A stretch of 64,000 bases of DNA from Antedon mediterranea (lineage: Eukaryota > Echinodermata > Crinoidea > Comatulida > Antedonidae): the NCBI RefSeq assembly GCF_964355755.1, contig NC_092674.1:27888001-27952000 (forward strand). Reading direction: 5' to 3'. Below, in pieces: positions 1 through 12,100 of the stretch (the first letter of the stretch is position 1; every line of letters begins with the position of its first letter). A program made the position numbers and the translations under genes. The notes beneath the pieces are model-generated. The model was not told where the DNA came from, searched no databases, and saw only the letters and a list, made by a program, of their open reading frames with translations.

Positions 1-197
1 TTCACTAATAAAACATTCATTATCTGTATAATATTCAACACATGGACTATCTGCACTTAGTGGATGAAATATTTTACCAATATGTATAAGTATTGTCAGG
101 GAGTGTCAGCCTCGCGTCAGTCAAAATGAAGATATCACAATGCTTAGCATGGAATAGAATTAATAATTTAACATTTAGGAGCTGCTTGTGCGTTTAT
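1..197 (+). other. 3' flank of a further, off-window ACSF2-like copy
   Basis: This stretch matches, with few differences, the sequence that follows the stop codon of gene B (about 15,555-15,753) and, in shortened form, gene A (about 7,380-7,527). It carries AATAAA near position 8. In the other copies this block starts about 60 bases after the stop codon and ends at a 73-bp minisatellite, as it does here. I infer that an acyl-CoA synthetase copy ends just left of the window. No coding sequence of it is visible. Confidence 0.7.
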
Positions 198-1691
198 ATG
201 ATTACTGTCACGTGTTGATATCTTGATACTTTGATTGGTATACATGATTTCATCAAATTACTTCTGTATTATGATTACTGTCACGTGTTGATATCTTGAT
301 ACTTTGATTGGAATACATGATTTCATCAATTTACTTCTGTTTTATGATTACTGTCACGTGTTGATATCTTGATACTTTGATTGGTATACATGATTTCATC
401 AAATTACTTCTGTATTATGATTACTGTCACGTGTTGATATCTTGATACTTTGATTGGAATACATGATTTCATCAAATTACTTCTGTATTATGATTACTGT
501 CACGTGTTGATATCTTGATACTTTGATTGGAATACATGATTTCATCAATTTACTTCTGTATTATGATTACTGTCACGTGTTGATATCTTGATACTTTGAT
601 TGGTATACATGATTTCATCAAATTACTTCTGTTTTATGATTACTGTCACGTGTTGATATCTTGATACTTTGATTGGTATACATGATTTCATCAAATTACT
701 TCTGTATTATGATTACTGTCACGTGTTGATATCTTGATACTTTGATTGGTATACATAATTTCATCAAATTACTTCTGTTTTATGATTACTGTCACGTGTT
801 GATATCTTGATACTTTGATTGGTATACATGATTTCATCAATTTACTTCTGTATTATGATTACTGTCACGTGTTGATATCTTGATACTTTGATTGCATACA
901 TGATTTCATCAAATTACTTCTGTATTATGATTACTGTCACGTGTTGATGTCTTGATACTTTGATTGGTATACATGATTTCATCAAATTACTTCTGTATTA
1001 TGATTACTGTCACGTGTTGATGTCTTGATACTTTGATTGGTATACATAATTTCATCAAATTACTTCTGTATTGTGATTACTGTCACGTGTTGATATCTTG
1101 ATACTTTGATTGGTATACATGATTTCATCAAATTACTTCTGTATTATTACTGTCACGTGTTGATATCTTGATACTTTGATTGGTATACATGACTTCATCA
1201 AATTACTTCTGTTTTATGATTACTGTCACGTGTTGATATCTTGATACTTTGATTGGTATACATGATTTCATCAAATTACTTCTGTATTATGATTACTGTC
1301 ACGTGTTGATATCTTGATACTTTGATTGGTATACATGATTTCATCAAATTACTTCTGTATTATGATTACTGTCACGTGTTGATATCTTGATACTTTGATT
1401 GGTATACATGATTTCATCAAATTACTTCTGTATTATGATTACTGTCACGTGTTGATATCTTGATACTTTGATTGGTATACATGATTTCATCAATTTACTT
1501 CTGTTTTATGATTACTGTCACGTGTTGATGTCTTGATACTTTGATTGGTATACATGATTTCATCAAATTACTTCTGTATTATATTACTGTCACGTGTTGA
1601 TATCTTGATACTTTGATTGGTATACACGATTTCATCAAATTACTTCTGTATTATGATTACTGTCACGTGTTGATGTCTTGATACTTTGATT
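198..1691. repeat. 73-bp minisatellite array 1 (about 21 units)
   Basis: Tandem 73-bp units begin ATGATTACTGTCACGTG and continue TTGATATCTTGATACTTTG. They differ at a few recurring sites (GATATC or GATGTC, CAAATT or CAATTT, GTATTA or GTTTTA), and some units have small deletions. Each unit holds the palindrome CACGTG, a CTTTGATT word (TCF/LEF-like) and ATTGG (inverted CCAAT). The array lies between the 3' flank of one synthetase copy and the 5' region of gene A. The same repeat precedes genes B and C but not D. A regulatory role is only inferred. Confidence 0.97.
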
Positions 1692-1699
1692 TTTTATTT

Positions 1700-1775
1700 T
1701 TATTTTTTGTGGACATATCAGTACCATATTTGGGCACATCACATTGTTTTGTCAAACTACTTTAAAATGAAGGGA
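1700..1775 (-). mobile_element. MITE family 1, terminal relic beside the array
   Basis: The words CATATCAGTACCATATTTGG and GGGCACATCACA followed by TTTTGTCAAACTACTTT match the inner and right part of the family 1 MITE seen many times in PDS5. The terminal inverted repeat has decayed. The same half-element follows arrays 2 and 3, so the minisatellite sits against a truncated MITE in each duplicated unit. Confidence 0.6.
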
Positions 1776-2024
1776 TTAACCTACCGGATTTACTGAACCT
1801 AAAAGAGGGTTGGACTTTTTATTAATCTGTACGAATGAAAAGGCAGTCATTTTCCTATCGTTACCTTCGCGCTCTATTAAAAAATTGATTGTTCAGCCTG
1901 ACAATGCTTAGTTTGTATGTGAACGTAGGGGTTTAAAGTTCATTTTTAAGTTAACATTCATTTTGTATAAGACTGTGTTTGCTTATGCCTACTGCTGCTT
2001 TTTAAAGTTCGTTAGTTGTCTAGA

Positions 2025-5000
2025 ATGGCGTTGTCGCGAAATAAAAGCTACGTCCATGCCCCAAATCTGAAGCCATTTATTGGGCTGACGATGCACGAAA
2101 TGTTGGAAGAGAGAGTGAAGAAAAATCCGGACAGAGAAATGCTTGTTTTTGTCGGTGATAATGAACGAGTTACATTTGCTGAATTCAAGACAAGAGTGAG
2201 TATGAAAATATTAACACGGTAATTGGCTACACGAAGGCCTCTGTTACGTACGGCGTCATACAGTATAGGCCTAATACATGTTTTTCTTTAAAGATATATT
2301 GTCCCCTTGGAACATGAAAAATGAAGATTAATAAAATCAGATATTGAATCGGCCATTATGTAGTTCGGGTTTTTCCGTAGAAAAACCCGAAATCAAATGT
2401 TAAAACAGTTAAATTCACCAAATATATACCCATTGGCTGGAAGCCAATTTTTGCTTTAAAAAAAGAGTGTATTTACCTGGGGAAAAAATAGTCAAATTGG
2501 CTTCCAGCCAATGAGTAAGCCAATGGGGTTTTTAGTTGAATTAACCATTTATTTTGTTTATTTTTATGAAAACATTAACTGGTTTTATATTTTTTACTAC
2601 GGAAGTAATTAATTTAACTACAAAATAAACTATTAAAAATCAAATTTAAATAATCTTTATTTTGTCTTTTTTTTTTGTCAAAATAAATATCATATTCAAC
2701 AATAAAAAAGACAACGCGAGGAACCAGTGCTCTTCGGCTTTTAAATGTATTGTATTAGATACTTTTCTATGCTATATATTTTGTTTTAAGACGTCTCTAT
2801 TATTTTATTGAAAGAAAGAGGTATACAGTATTTCCTTTCTTCTTTTTTTTTTTCAGGTAATAGACTTAGCAGCCGGGTTCTTACTCAAACTTGGTCTTCG
2901 TCGTGGTGATCGTATAGCTGTTATAGGAGCTAACCACGTAGAATTGCCCCTTATAACGGCTGCAGCGAGAGCAATAGGCGTCGGTGTGGTAGGTGCTATG
3001 TATATCAAACAAAAGTTGAGCTTTAATGTTCAGTGTAAAAGAATTCTACCTATTTTAAAATGTTTTACTCGTAATAATGCTAACGTAGCAACATTAACTT
3101 TTTTTCAGGCTAACCTGCTTCTTGGACATACTCCTCAAACATTTAAGAACATAATATCACGGGTATGTTATATATCATATTCTATTATTATATTGAATTA
3201 ATAAACGTCTTATTAGAATTAAGAGGAATTCCCAGACTATCGCACCTTATGTTTCTTAGGCTGAATGTTGGTCAACCCCACCATTCTCCGTAAACTGCCT
3301 GGAATAATTTTTCGAACACATTATTCACAGGTGTCGTGCAAAGCGCTGTTCATAACTCGTAGCCCGGACACACTTTACCCAATATTTTGTGAAATGATTC
3401 CAGAGTTAAGTGAAAGTATTCCAGGTGACCTAAATTCAAAACAGTGAGTATTGCAACAATTTGAATACTATAATTTGCTTAGATGCATTCATGCATACGT
3501 AGGCCATCCTAACATGACTAATGTTTCCTCATTCCTCTCATTCATTCATTACCTAACAATTTACTGTTTATTATATTCGTTTCTGTAGGTTCCCCGATTT
3601 AAAGAAGGTCGTAGGCGCTGGTTCGAACTGTAAAAGGTAAGAACATATAATTGTCCAACACAACGACTTGATACTGTTGTTTTTGCTAGGAACCCCGGAA
3701 AACCCAGATAATTTGTGTGTTGTTTTTTTTTTCTTGTTTTTTTTTTTGGGCATACTGTTTTTCTTTCTTTTCAGTGGAACGTTGAATTTCGATGACATAT
3801 CTACTTCTGGATGTGAGGAAGAAGTAGCAACAGCGGCCAAGAAAGTGACAATTGATGACATTAGCCATTTTCATATGACATCGGTAAAAAATATTACATT
3901 GATTCCTATAAGTAGGCTTATAAGTTACCGGATAAGTAGGATTACTGTTGTTGTGACAATTCAAAATAGTCATGTTCAGCTGTTTTTGTATTATAGTTTA
4001 TAGACTTAGTCGTATTTTTATGTCATGGTAACATAATAGGCTGTTATGGCAATCCACGATCCAGGCCAGTATAATATGTTTTTAATTTTATTCCGCAGGG
4101 CTCAACTGGAACCCCGAAATTGGTACCTTATACTCATTTTACAATACTGAATAATTACACCCTTCCACCAAATCAATTTGACGAAGAACAAGTGAGCAAT
4201 GTTTAAAACTTGGTTCCCACTAGGCCTACAACGTAACGAAGGACATAAGCGTAATATATTGTTGTAACTGTCGCTTGTATTTCTCTTACGTCCTAGTGGG
4301 AACAAAGCTTTAGCTTTATACCTATACCGTAACTATATAATGTGGATGCATGTGACGAATTACATTCTCCTAAATACTCGGATGACAGCTGATGATGATG
4401 ATAACGCAGCTCAATGACGTACGTGCAACGCAAGTGACTTGACCAATCCCAAGACAATTGCGTTGTGATTGGTAAAATTGATAACGTAATTAATTATTAT
4501 TATTTATTTAATATTAATAATATATGTTGTACTAAAGATCAATAAATTAGCATGCATTGGTAACATGGCATACGCTGTAGGAATGCTAATGGGTCAAGTA
4601 CAGCCACTCCTATACGGTACAACTTCAGTGTTTCCTTCACCAACCTACACATTTGAAAAGTTTCTTCAGGCTGTCGAAGCAGAGAGGTAAATAGTTCACA
4701 ATTTCACCTATATGCGGAATTCAACGATTTTAAAATTTGAAATTCCCACAGTAATATAATCGTACGATAATGATGAAGTTAAAGTGACGTATTTTTGTGA
4801 CACATTTATACTGGAATTTCTTTTTTAGATGTACCTTTGTCAATGTTATGATTGACGGTGTAGTTGATCTTTTGTATAATCCTATCTGTGGCAAGTACGA
4901 CCTGTCTTCGTTGAAATCAGGTAACGTATTAAAATGGTAGGGCTATATTATAGTTAGGCCTGTACAAGTATTATCGATAAGAGAGACTTTCATAGTAATT

Positions 5001-7317
5001 TCTAAGTATCAGAAACGACGAAACATTGTTTTCTTTTTAATACAAGGTATGACTGGTGGCTCGCCCATTCCATCAGTTGTTTTTTTCGAATTGAACAAAA
5101 AGCTTGGAATTCGTTTGTTGGTAAGCAAGGAAATTGTTGATTGTTTGATAAATATTTCGGCACATACGGCGTTTCATAATGTACAATATCAAAACGTCTA
5201 TAGTCAGTAAAAACTATCAACGTAAAAAAGAAACTTATAAAGTCTACAAACACTACAGAACAACAACCATCTGCGCATGCTTACAAAAGATTTGACGTTG
5301 TGATAGTTTCTGATTTTGTTTTCTCTTGTACCAGAATTTGTACGGGTCTACAGAAACCCTCTGTATCAGCTCTTTGACAGTCGATGACAGTCCAGATGTT
5401 TGGAGTACATCTGGCCGTCCTTTACCAAATATTGAAGTAAGTTCAACTTTATGAACTTGTTACTTGTTTCATCCCATTCCTTTATAGTTCTGTAATGTAG
5501 ACCTACACAAACAATTATTTCAAATCCCTTTCTAAAGATTCAAATAGTTAATAAAGAAGGACGTTCCGTAGATGTCGGAGAAAAGGGAGAGATATGGGTA
5601 CGAAGTCCGACTGCGTTCAGAGGTTACTGTGGTGATATTGAGAAAACAAAACAGACGATCACTGAAAACGAATGGATTAAAATGGGGTACTATCACAACA
5701 ATGATATTATTTTAAATTGGTGAATAATTTGCCAAGTCAGGTAACATTTAACCACATTTGTTTAAATGGAAGTAAATGTATTAATGTACCACCATTTATT
5801 TTCCAGAGATGTGGGTAAGGTAAATGCGGATGGCTACCTGACAATTGTTGGTCGAATTAAGGTAATTGAATTATACATATTTAACATTACAGTAATTTCA
5901 AACACTGTCGAATACCACAAAAAAACCTCCAGAAGCCCGGCAGCACTCTTTCCAACTTTTGAGTCTAGTCGAATTTAATTAACACCATTGAAATAACTAT
6001 ATTTTCAGAACATAATTATCAGAAGAGGTGTAAATGTCTATCCATCAGAAGTGGAAAGTATAGTAACAACTCATCCAGCCGTAAACATTGCGCAGGTAGT
6101 TGTATTAAATAATGTGGAAAATATTTTAAAGACAGAAGTTAACACTTGATATCATATTTCTTCTAATCTCTCCAGGTTTTTGGAATCCCGGATTACAGAG
6201 TCGGTGAAGATGTGTGTGTATGTGTTACGTAAGTATCATTTTCTTTCAGGCAACCTAAAATGTATGTATACAATTCAAAGATGGTTGCTTTTTTTAATTC
6301 AACAAAACATATATTTTCAAAATAAAATTAATAAAACGGTACTGTTGTGTAATAAATTCTTTCATTAAAAGGAAAAAACATTTTTAATTTCAGATTAAAT
6401 GAAGGTTACGATGTCACTGAAGAAGAACTGAAAACCTTCTTTGTAGGAAAGGTATTAGACAACAAAATGTTGTTATGAGTTAGGATAATAAAAATAAACT
6501 GCAATAAATGCATGCTTGTGATTGAATATTTATAAACATTAGTAGCAAGCTAATTTTTAAATGAATATCTCTTCTTTGTGGCTCTCACCAAGCAGGCTAA
6601 TATTTTCTATATGAGACTAATTGCCAATTAGGACAAAATAAAGTTGACTGGCTGTCAACGAGAATGCTCTTTTTTGGAAGCGGTAGGGGCGTTGTGCGCG
6701 GGGCAGTAACAAATGGTGGCATGTATTATCATCAACCGGGGCAATTACTTAAATCATTATGAATTAGTAGGTGGCTTGCGATAGTCAGTTCTACTCTATT
6801 TAATGACAGTTGCAGAATCACTAATTTATTTCTTGAAACTGCAATTTCCCCCTTTTTTTTCAGATTTCGGATGACATCCAGCCGTCTTACTTTCTTATTT
6901 TTGACTCGTTTCAATCTGGTGCTTCGGGAAAGGTACTTTGTTTTTGTATTTTCATTGCTATAAAAAATATTACGGCTAAACAATAATGTGTTTTTTTACT
7001 CTTTTATCTCTCAATTCATGAAACATAATTATTGCAGTACAAAAGTGCAGTAACTGTAGTAGAAGCTGTCGTTATGGTCTCTAAAGTGTAGAACGTATAC
7101 AAAAGGACTAACTCTAGTAATACTCCTTTCCACATACAAAACTTTTTTTTAATGCATCGAGGAAGTCAGATTGTCTATAGATGATGGCTAGATGGTTATT
7201 AAAATCATGTTCGCAATTTCGTAATTATCGTTACAGGTGGATCGTACGAAGCTACAAGAGATGGCTATTAGTAGAATTGAATTACCGGAAACTCCTTATG
7301 CTGAATTGTACAACTAA
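2025..7317 (+). CDS. ACSF2-like acyl-CoA synthetase, gene A
   Basis: The protein should activate a carboxylic acid, probably a medium-chain fatty acid, to its CoA thioester through an acyl-adenylate. Coding exons: 2025-2195, 2857-2988, 3109-3162, 3331-3443, 3589-3636, 3775-3883, 4099-4191, 4538-4686, 4829-4920, 5047-5120, 5335-5436, 5538-5686, 5807-5861, 6009-6095, 6176-6228, 6394-6451, 6864-6932, 7237-7317. They join without a stop into 562 residues. ANL motifs are the ATP loop TSGSTGTPK (residues 208-216), YGSTE (348-352), MGDVGKVNADGY (from 428), GRIKNIIIRRG (from 444) and SGK (534-536, presumed catalytic Lys536). The SYVHxxxxKPFIGLT start and overall order match ACSF2. The first ATG lies only eight residues before that block, so no mitochondrial presequence is visible. 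Oddities: HVELPL where the other copies have HVEWPL, and Asn for Asp after GRIK. The array at 198-1691 lies upstream. Intron phases are identical in all paralogues. Confidence 0.9.
2288..2700. mobile_element. MITE family 2 copy in intron 1 of gene A
   Basis: The left end TTTAAAGATATATTGTCCCC matches the terminal repeat of the family 2 elements in PDS5 introns (46,493; 51,410; 52,596). The interior contains a hairpin in which ATTGGCTGGAAGCCAATTT near 2,433 pairs with its complement near 2,495. The right end has decayed. Related, more eroded blocks lie in intron 1 of genes B (about 10,180-10,515) and C (about 17,890-18,225), so the insertion predates the duplications. Confidence 0.65.
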
Positions 7318-7527
7318 TTCCATTCATGAAAATATAATCTTTCATCTTTCACCTTATGCAATTATTCGTACTTTTTGATTCATAAAATATTCATTATCTG
7401 TATAATATTCAACAGTTGGACTTCTGCACTTGTCAGCCTCACGTCAGTCAAAATGAAGATAATATCACAATTCTTAGCATGGAATAGAATTAATAATTTA
7501 ACATTTAGGAGCTGCTTGTGTGTTTAT
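7318..7527. other. 3' flank of gene A
   Basis: Non-coding sequence between the gene A stop and the second minisatellite. It matches the 3' flanks of gene B and of the off-window copy, but lacks about 60 bases present in those two. No clean AATAAA is seen. Confidence 0.6.
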
Positions 7528-8745
7528 ATGATTACTGTCACGTGTTGATATCTTGATACTTTGATTGGTATACATGATTTCATCAAATTACTTCTGTATT
7601 ATGATTACTGTCACGTGTTGATGTCTTGATACTTTGATTGGTATACATGATTTCATCAATTTACTTCTGTATTATGATTACTGTCACGTGTTGATATCTT
7701 GATACTTTGATTGCATACATGATTTCATCAAATTACTTCTGTATTATGATTACTGTCACGTGTTGATGTCTTGATACTTTGATTGGCATACATGATTTCA
7801 TCAATTTACTTCTGTATTATGATTACTGTCACGTGTTGATGTCTTGATACTTTGATTGGCATACATGATTTCATCAAATTACTTCTGTTTTATGATTACT
7901 GTCACGTGTTGATATCTTGATACTTTGATTGGTATACATGATTTCATCAAATTACTTCTGTATTATGATTACTGTCACGTGTTGATATCTTGATACTTTG
8001 ATTGGTATACATGATTTCATCAAATTACTTCTGTTTTATGATTACTGTCACGTGTTGATATCTTGATACTTTGATTGGTATACATGATTTCATCAAATTA
8101 CTTCTGTTTTATGATTACTGTCACGTGTTGATATCTTGATACTTTGATTGGCATACATGATTTCATCAATTTACTTCTGTATTATGATTACTGTCACGTG
8201 TTGATGTCTTGATACTTTGATTGGCATACATGATTTCATCAAATTACTTCTGTTTTATGATTACTGTCACGTGTTGATATCTTGATACTTTGATTGGTAT
8301 ACATGATTTCATCAAATTACTTCTGTATTGTGATTACTGTCACGTGTTGATATCTTGATACTTTGATTGGTATACATGATTTCATCAAATTACTTCTGTT
8401 TTATGATTACTGTCACGTGTTGATATCTTGATACTTTGATTGGCATACATGATTTCATCAATTTACTTCTGTTTTATGATTACTGTCACGTGTTGATATC
8501 TTGATACTTTGATTGGTATACATGATTTCATCAATTTACTTCTGTATTATGATTACTGTCACGTGTTGATATCTTGATACTTTGATTGGTATACATGATT
8601 TCATCAATTTACTTCTGTATTATGATTACTGTCACGTGTTGATATCTTGATACTTTGATTGGTATACATGATTTCATCAATTTACTTCTGTATTATATTA
8701 CTGTCACGTGTTGATGTGTTTGATACTTTGATTGGTATACATGAT
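7528..8745. repeat. 73-bp minisatellite array 2 (about 17 units)
   Basis: Same unit as array 1, with the same polymorphic positions and CACGTG in every unit. It ends in a unit with an altered TGTTTGATAC and then runs into a truncated family 1 MITE. Several units share the variant GGCATACATG, which is absent from arrays 1 and 3, showing local homogenisation. Confidence 0.97.
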
Positions 8746-8842
8746 TTCATATCACTACCATATGTGGACATATCACTACAATATTTGGGCACACTTGTTT
8801 TGTCAAACTACTTTGATAGTGTAGACAAAGCTTTATAGTAAA
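8746..8842 (-). mobile_element. MITE family 1, right-half relic
   Basis: ATATCACTACCATATGTGG, then TTTGGGCACAC and TTTGATAGTGTAGACAAAGC, match the right half of the family 1 MITE including its terminal inverted repeat. The left half is missing and the minisatellite stands in its place. Confidence 0.75.
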
Positions 8843-9103
8843 GGGATTAAACTTCCGGATTTACTGAATTTTAAAAAGTCTAAAAGAGGGTTGGACTTTT
8901 TCATTAAAATTGTACGTTTTATCTATTAAATTATATAGTTTATGCAACATTTTCATCTATAAAGATCATTGGCATTATTTCAATTTATGGCAACCTTCGC
9001 ATAATTATGTTGGTAGTCCAATTCTATGTTATCACGATCGTATACATTTAGTGCTTGCTTATTTCATTCACTGTAAAAATCGATACATTCAAGAATGTTT
9101 AAA

Positions 9104-12100
9104 ATGGCCTTGTCGCAAAATAAGAGCTACGTCCATGCCCCCAGTCTGAAGCCATTTATTGGGCTGACGATGCACGAGATGCTGGAAGAGAGAGTGAAGA
9201 AAAATCCGGACAGAGAAATGTTTATTTTTCTCAGCGACAATGAACGAGTTACATTTGCTGAATTTAAGAAAAGGGTGAGTATGACTGTTTAACATACTGT
9301 AAATATGTTAGTTAACATGGTAATTGACTATACGTAGGCCTCTGTTGTACGGTGACGTAGTCGTACCAAAAAGGATGCGTTATTGAAAGCATTTGAACAA
9401 GTAGTAACATTATGTTAGATCTTGTGTATCCGACCGAGCCAACTCCTTGGTCAGAAAATTTAGTATGTGTTCTATCAATGTAAAATGTGTTTTATTTAGG
9501 ACATATTGTGTAAACATGAATTGTGCTACATTATATGGTGCAACTATAATCAGGGTACCTTGCGATCTCTTCAGATATACTCCAATAATTGACAATGATT
9601 GCAATTTTTATTCTGTTTTATATAAATTCTATGTTACTGGGTTGTTAAATGTTTATCCTTGTTAATGTTATTTTGCCACCAGCACTATCAGGAGAGTCTT
9701 TTATAGCGATATTTTTTGCTTTTTGACAATCCGCCAGGATAGTGTTCTGCGCTTTTTCTCTGCTTGTTGTTGTTCTATGTAATATATGCTTTTTGTATTG
9801 TTTTTGTATTATTTTTCTGGATAATAAATGAATATGAATATGAATAATGGTTTAAGAATGTTGCTACAAAGGCCTCGACATTGCCATGTTTACGGAATGT
9901 AGAATTCCTTCTATTTTATGAATTGTTTAGAAAATCAAAATATGACCTGATGGGTAGACTAAATGCAAGCGAAAATGTTTTAGTCTCAACGATTATAAAA
10001 AATGTCTTAGTTAAGTCGAAGATGCTCTCCATGTGGAATGTCATCCTGAGATGAGTAGTAGTAATTAGTCTTGTTTATTTTATTTCATTTATATGTATTT
10101 TTTGTTTTACTTTCTATGGACCAGAGATTCCAAAATAAAAGATTGAATGAATTATAGTAGGCATACATGTTTTTCTTAATTAAAATATATATTGTCATGA
10201 AACATGAAAAAGATTAAAATCAGATATTGAATCGGCCATTATGTAGTTAATCACTTCCGAAGAAACAAAACCCGAAAAACAATTAAAACAGTTAAATTCA
10301 ACAAAATAAGCTACATACTGGAAGCTGGAAGCCAATTTGACTATTGTTTGCTTTAAATAAGAATGTATTTTCCTGGGAAATTAAATTAACCGTTTATTTT
10401 GTCATTTTATAAGTGAAACATCATTTTTTTTTTATACGGAAGTGATTAACTTAAAACTACAAAATAATAATATTGATTAAAAGTCTGATTTAATTAATCT
10501 TTATTTGTCATGTTTTGGAGAGATAACATATTTAAATTACAGTTGTGGATTAGTTGGATTAGACACTAATACTATATGTTGTTTTAAGACGTCTGTCTTA
10601 TTTTGTCTTTTTTTTCAGGTAGTAGACTTAGCAGCCGGGTTTCTACTCAAGCTTGGTCTTCGTCGTGGTGATCGTATAGCTGTTATAGGTGCTAACCACG
10701 TAGAATGGCCCCTTATAACGGCTGCAGCGAGAGCAATAGGTGTCGGTGTGGTAGGTGCCAGGTGCCATGTCATACCAAACTAAAGTTAACCTTACTGTGT
10801 AAAGTAATTATGCCCATTTTGAAATGTTTACTCGTAACAATGCTAACGTAGCAACATTAACTTGTTTCAGGCTAACCTGCTTCTTGGACATACTCCTCAA
10901 ACATTTATGAACATAATATCACGGGTATGTTATGTTGAATTAATGCACTTCGTATTATATAGAATTAAGAGGAATTCAAAGGCTCTCGCACCCTATGTTT
11001 TTTAGGTTGAGTACTGCTTTGATGTTGGTCAACCCCCATCCCTTCGTAAATTGCCAATAATGTTCCAACATGTTATTCACAGGTTTCGTGCAAAGCGTTG
11101 TTCATAACTCGTAGCCCAGACACACTTTACTCAATGGCTTGTGAAATGATTCCAGAGTTAAGTGAAAGTATTCCAGGTGACCTGAATTCAAAACAGTGAG
11201 TAATGCGACAATTTAAATATCTATTAAACGTAGGCTAGCTAGCTTTACCTTACTTACAGCAGGGAGTTAACAACTCCCTGCTTACAGTAAGTATTGGACA
11301 ATTCAAATAGTTTGTTTAGATGCATTCATGCATACGTAGGCTATCCTAACATGGCTAGTGTTTCCGAATCCTTCTCGTTCAATTATTCATGACCTAACAA
11401 TTTACTGTTTATTATAATCGTTTCTGTAGGTTCCCCGATTTAAAGAAGGTCGTAGGCGCTGGTTCAAACTGTAAAAGGTAAGAACATATAATTGTACAAC
11501 ACAACGACTTAATACTGGTGTGTTTGCTAGGAACCAACCTCGTGAAAATCCAGATGTTTTTTGGTTTATTTTTTTGTTTTCTTTTTTGTTTGTTTTTCTT
11601 TTACATACTGTATTTATATCTTTCTTTTCAGTGGAACGTTGAATTTCGATGACATATCTATTTCTGGATGTGAGAAAGAAGTAGCAGAAGCGGCCAAGAA
11701 AGTGACAATTGATGACATTAGCCATTTTAATATGACATCGGTAAAAAATATTACAGTAATTCCTATAAGTAGGCCTATAAGTTACCGGATAAGTAGGATT
11801 ACTATAATGTTGTGTAATGTCCAGCTGTTGTTGTATTAGAGTTTATAGACCTAGATGTTATGTATCTTAACATAGTGGTACTTTTTATTTCATGGTAACA
11901 TAATAGGCTGTCATGCCAATCCACGATCCAGGCCAGTATAATATGTTTTTAATCTTATTCCGCAGGGCTCAACTGGAACCCCGAAATTGGTACCTTATAC
12001 TCACTTTACAATACTGAATTCTTACACCTTTCCACCAAATCAATTTGACGAAGAACAAGTGAGCAATAATTAAAACTTGGTTCCAACTAGGCCTACAACG

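Noticed and set aside
198-1691. Regular repeats resembling a CRISPR array
   Set aside because: The 73-bp units are contiguous and have no unique spacers, and the setting is an intron-bearing animal genome. It is a minisatellite.
2988-3000. Alternative donor GTAG/GTGCTA for exon 2 of gene A
   Set aside because: It gives a stop at the next exon; the GTAGGT donor keeps frame and is present in all copies including the pseudogene.
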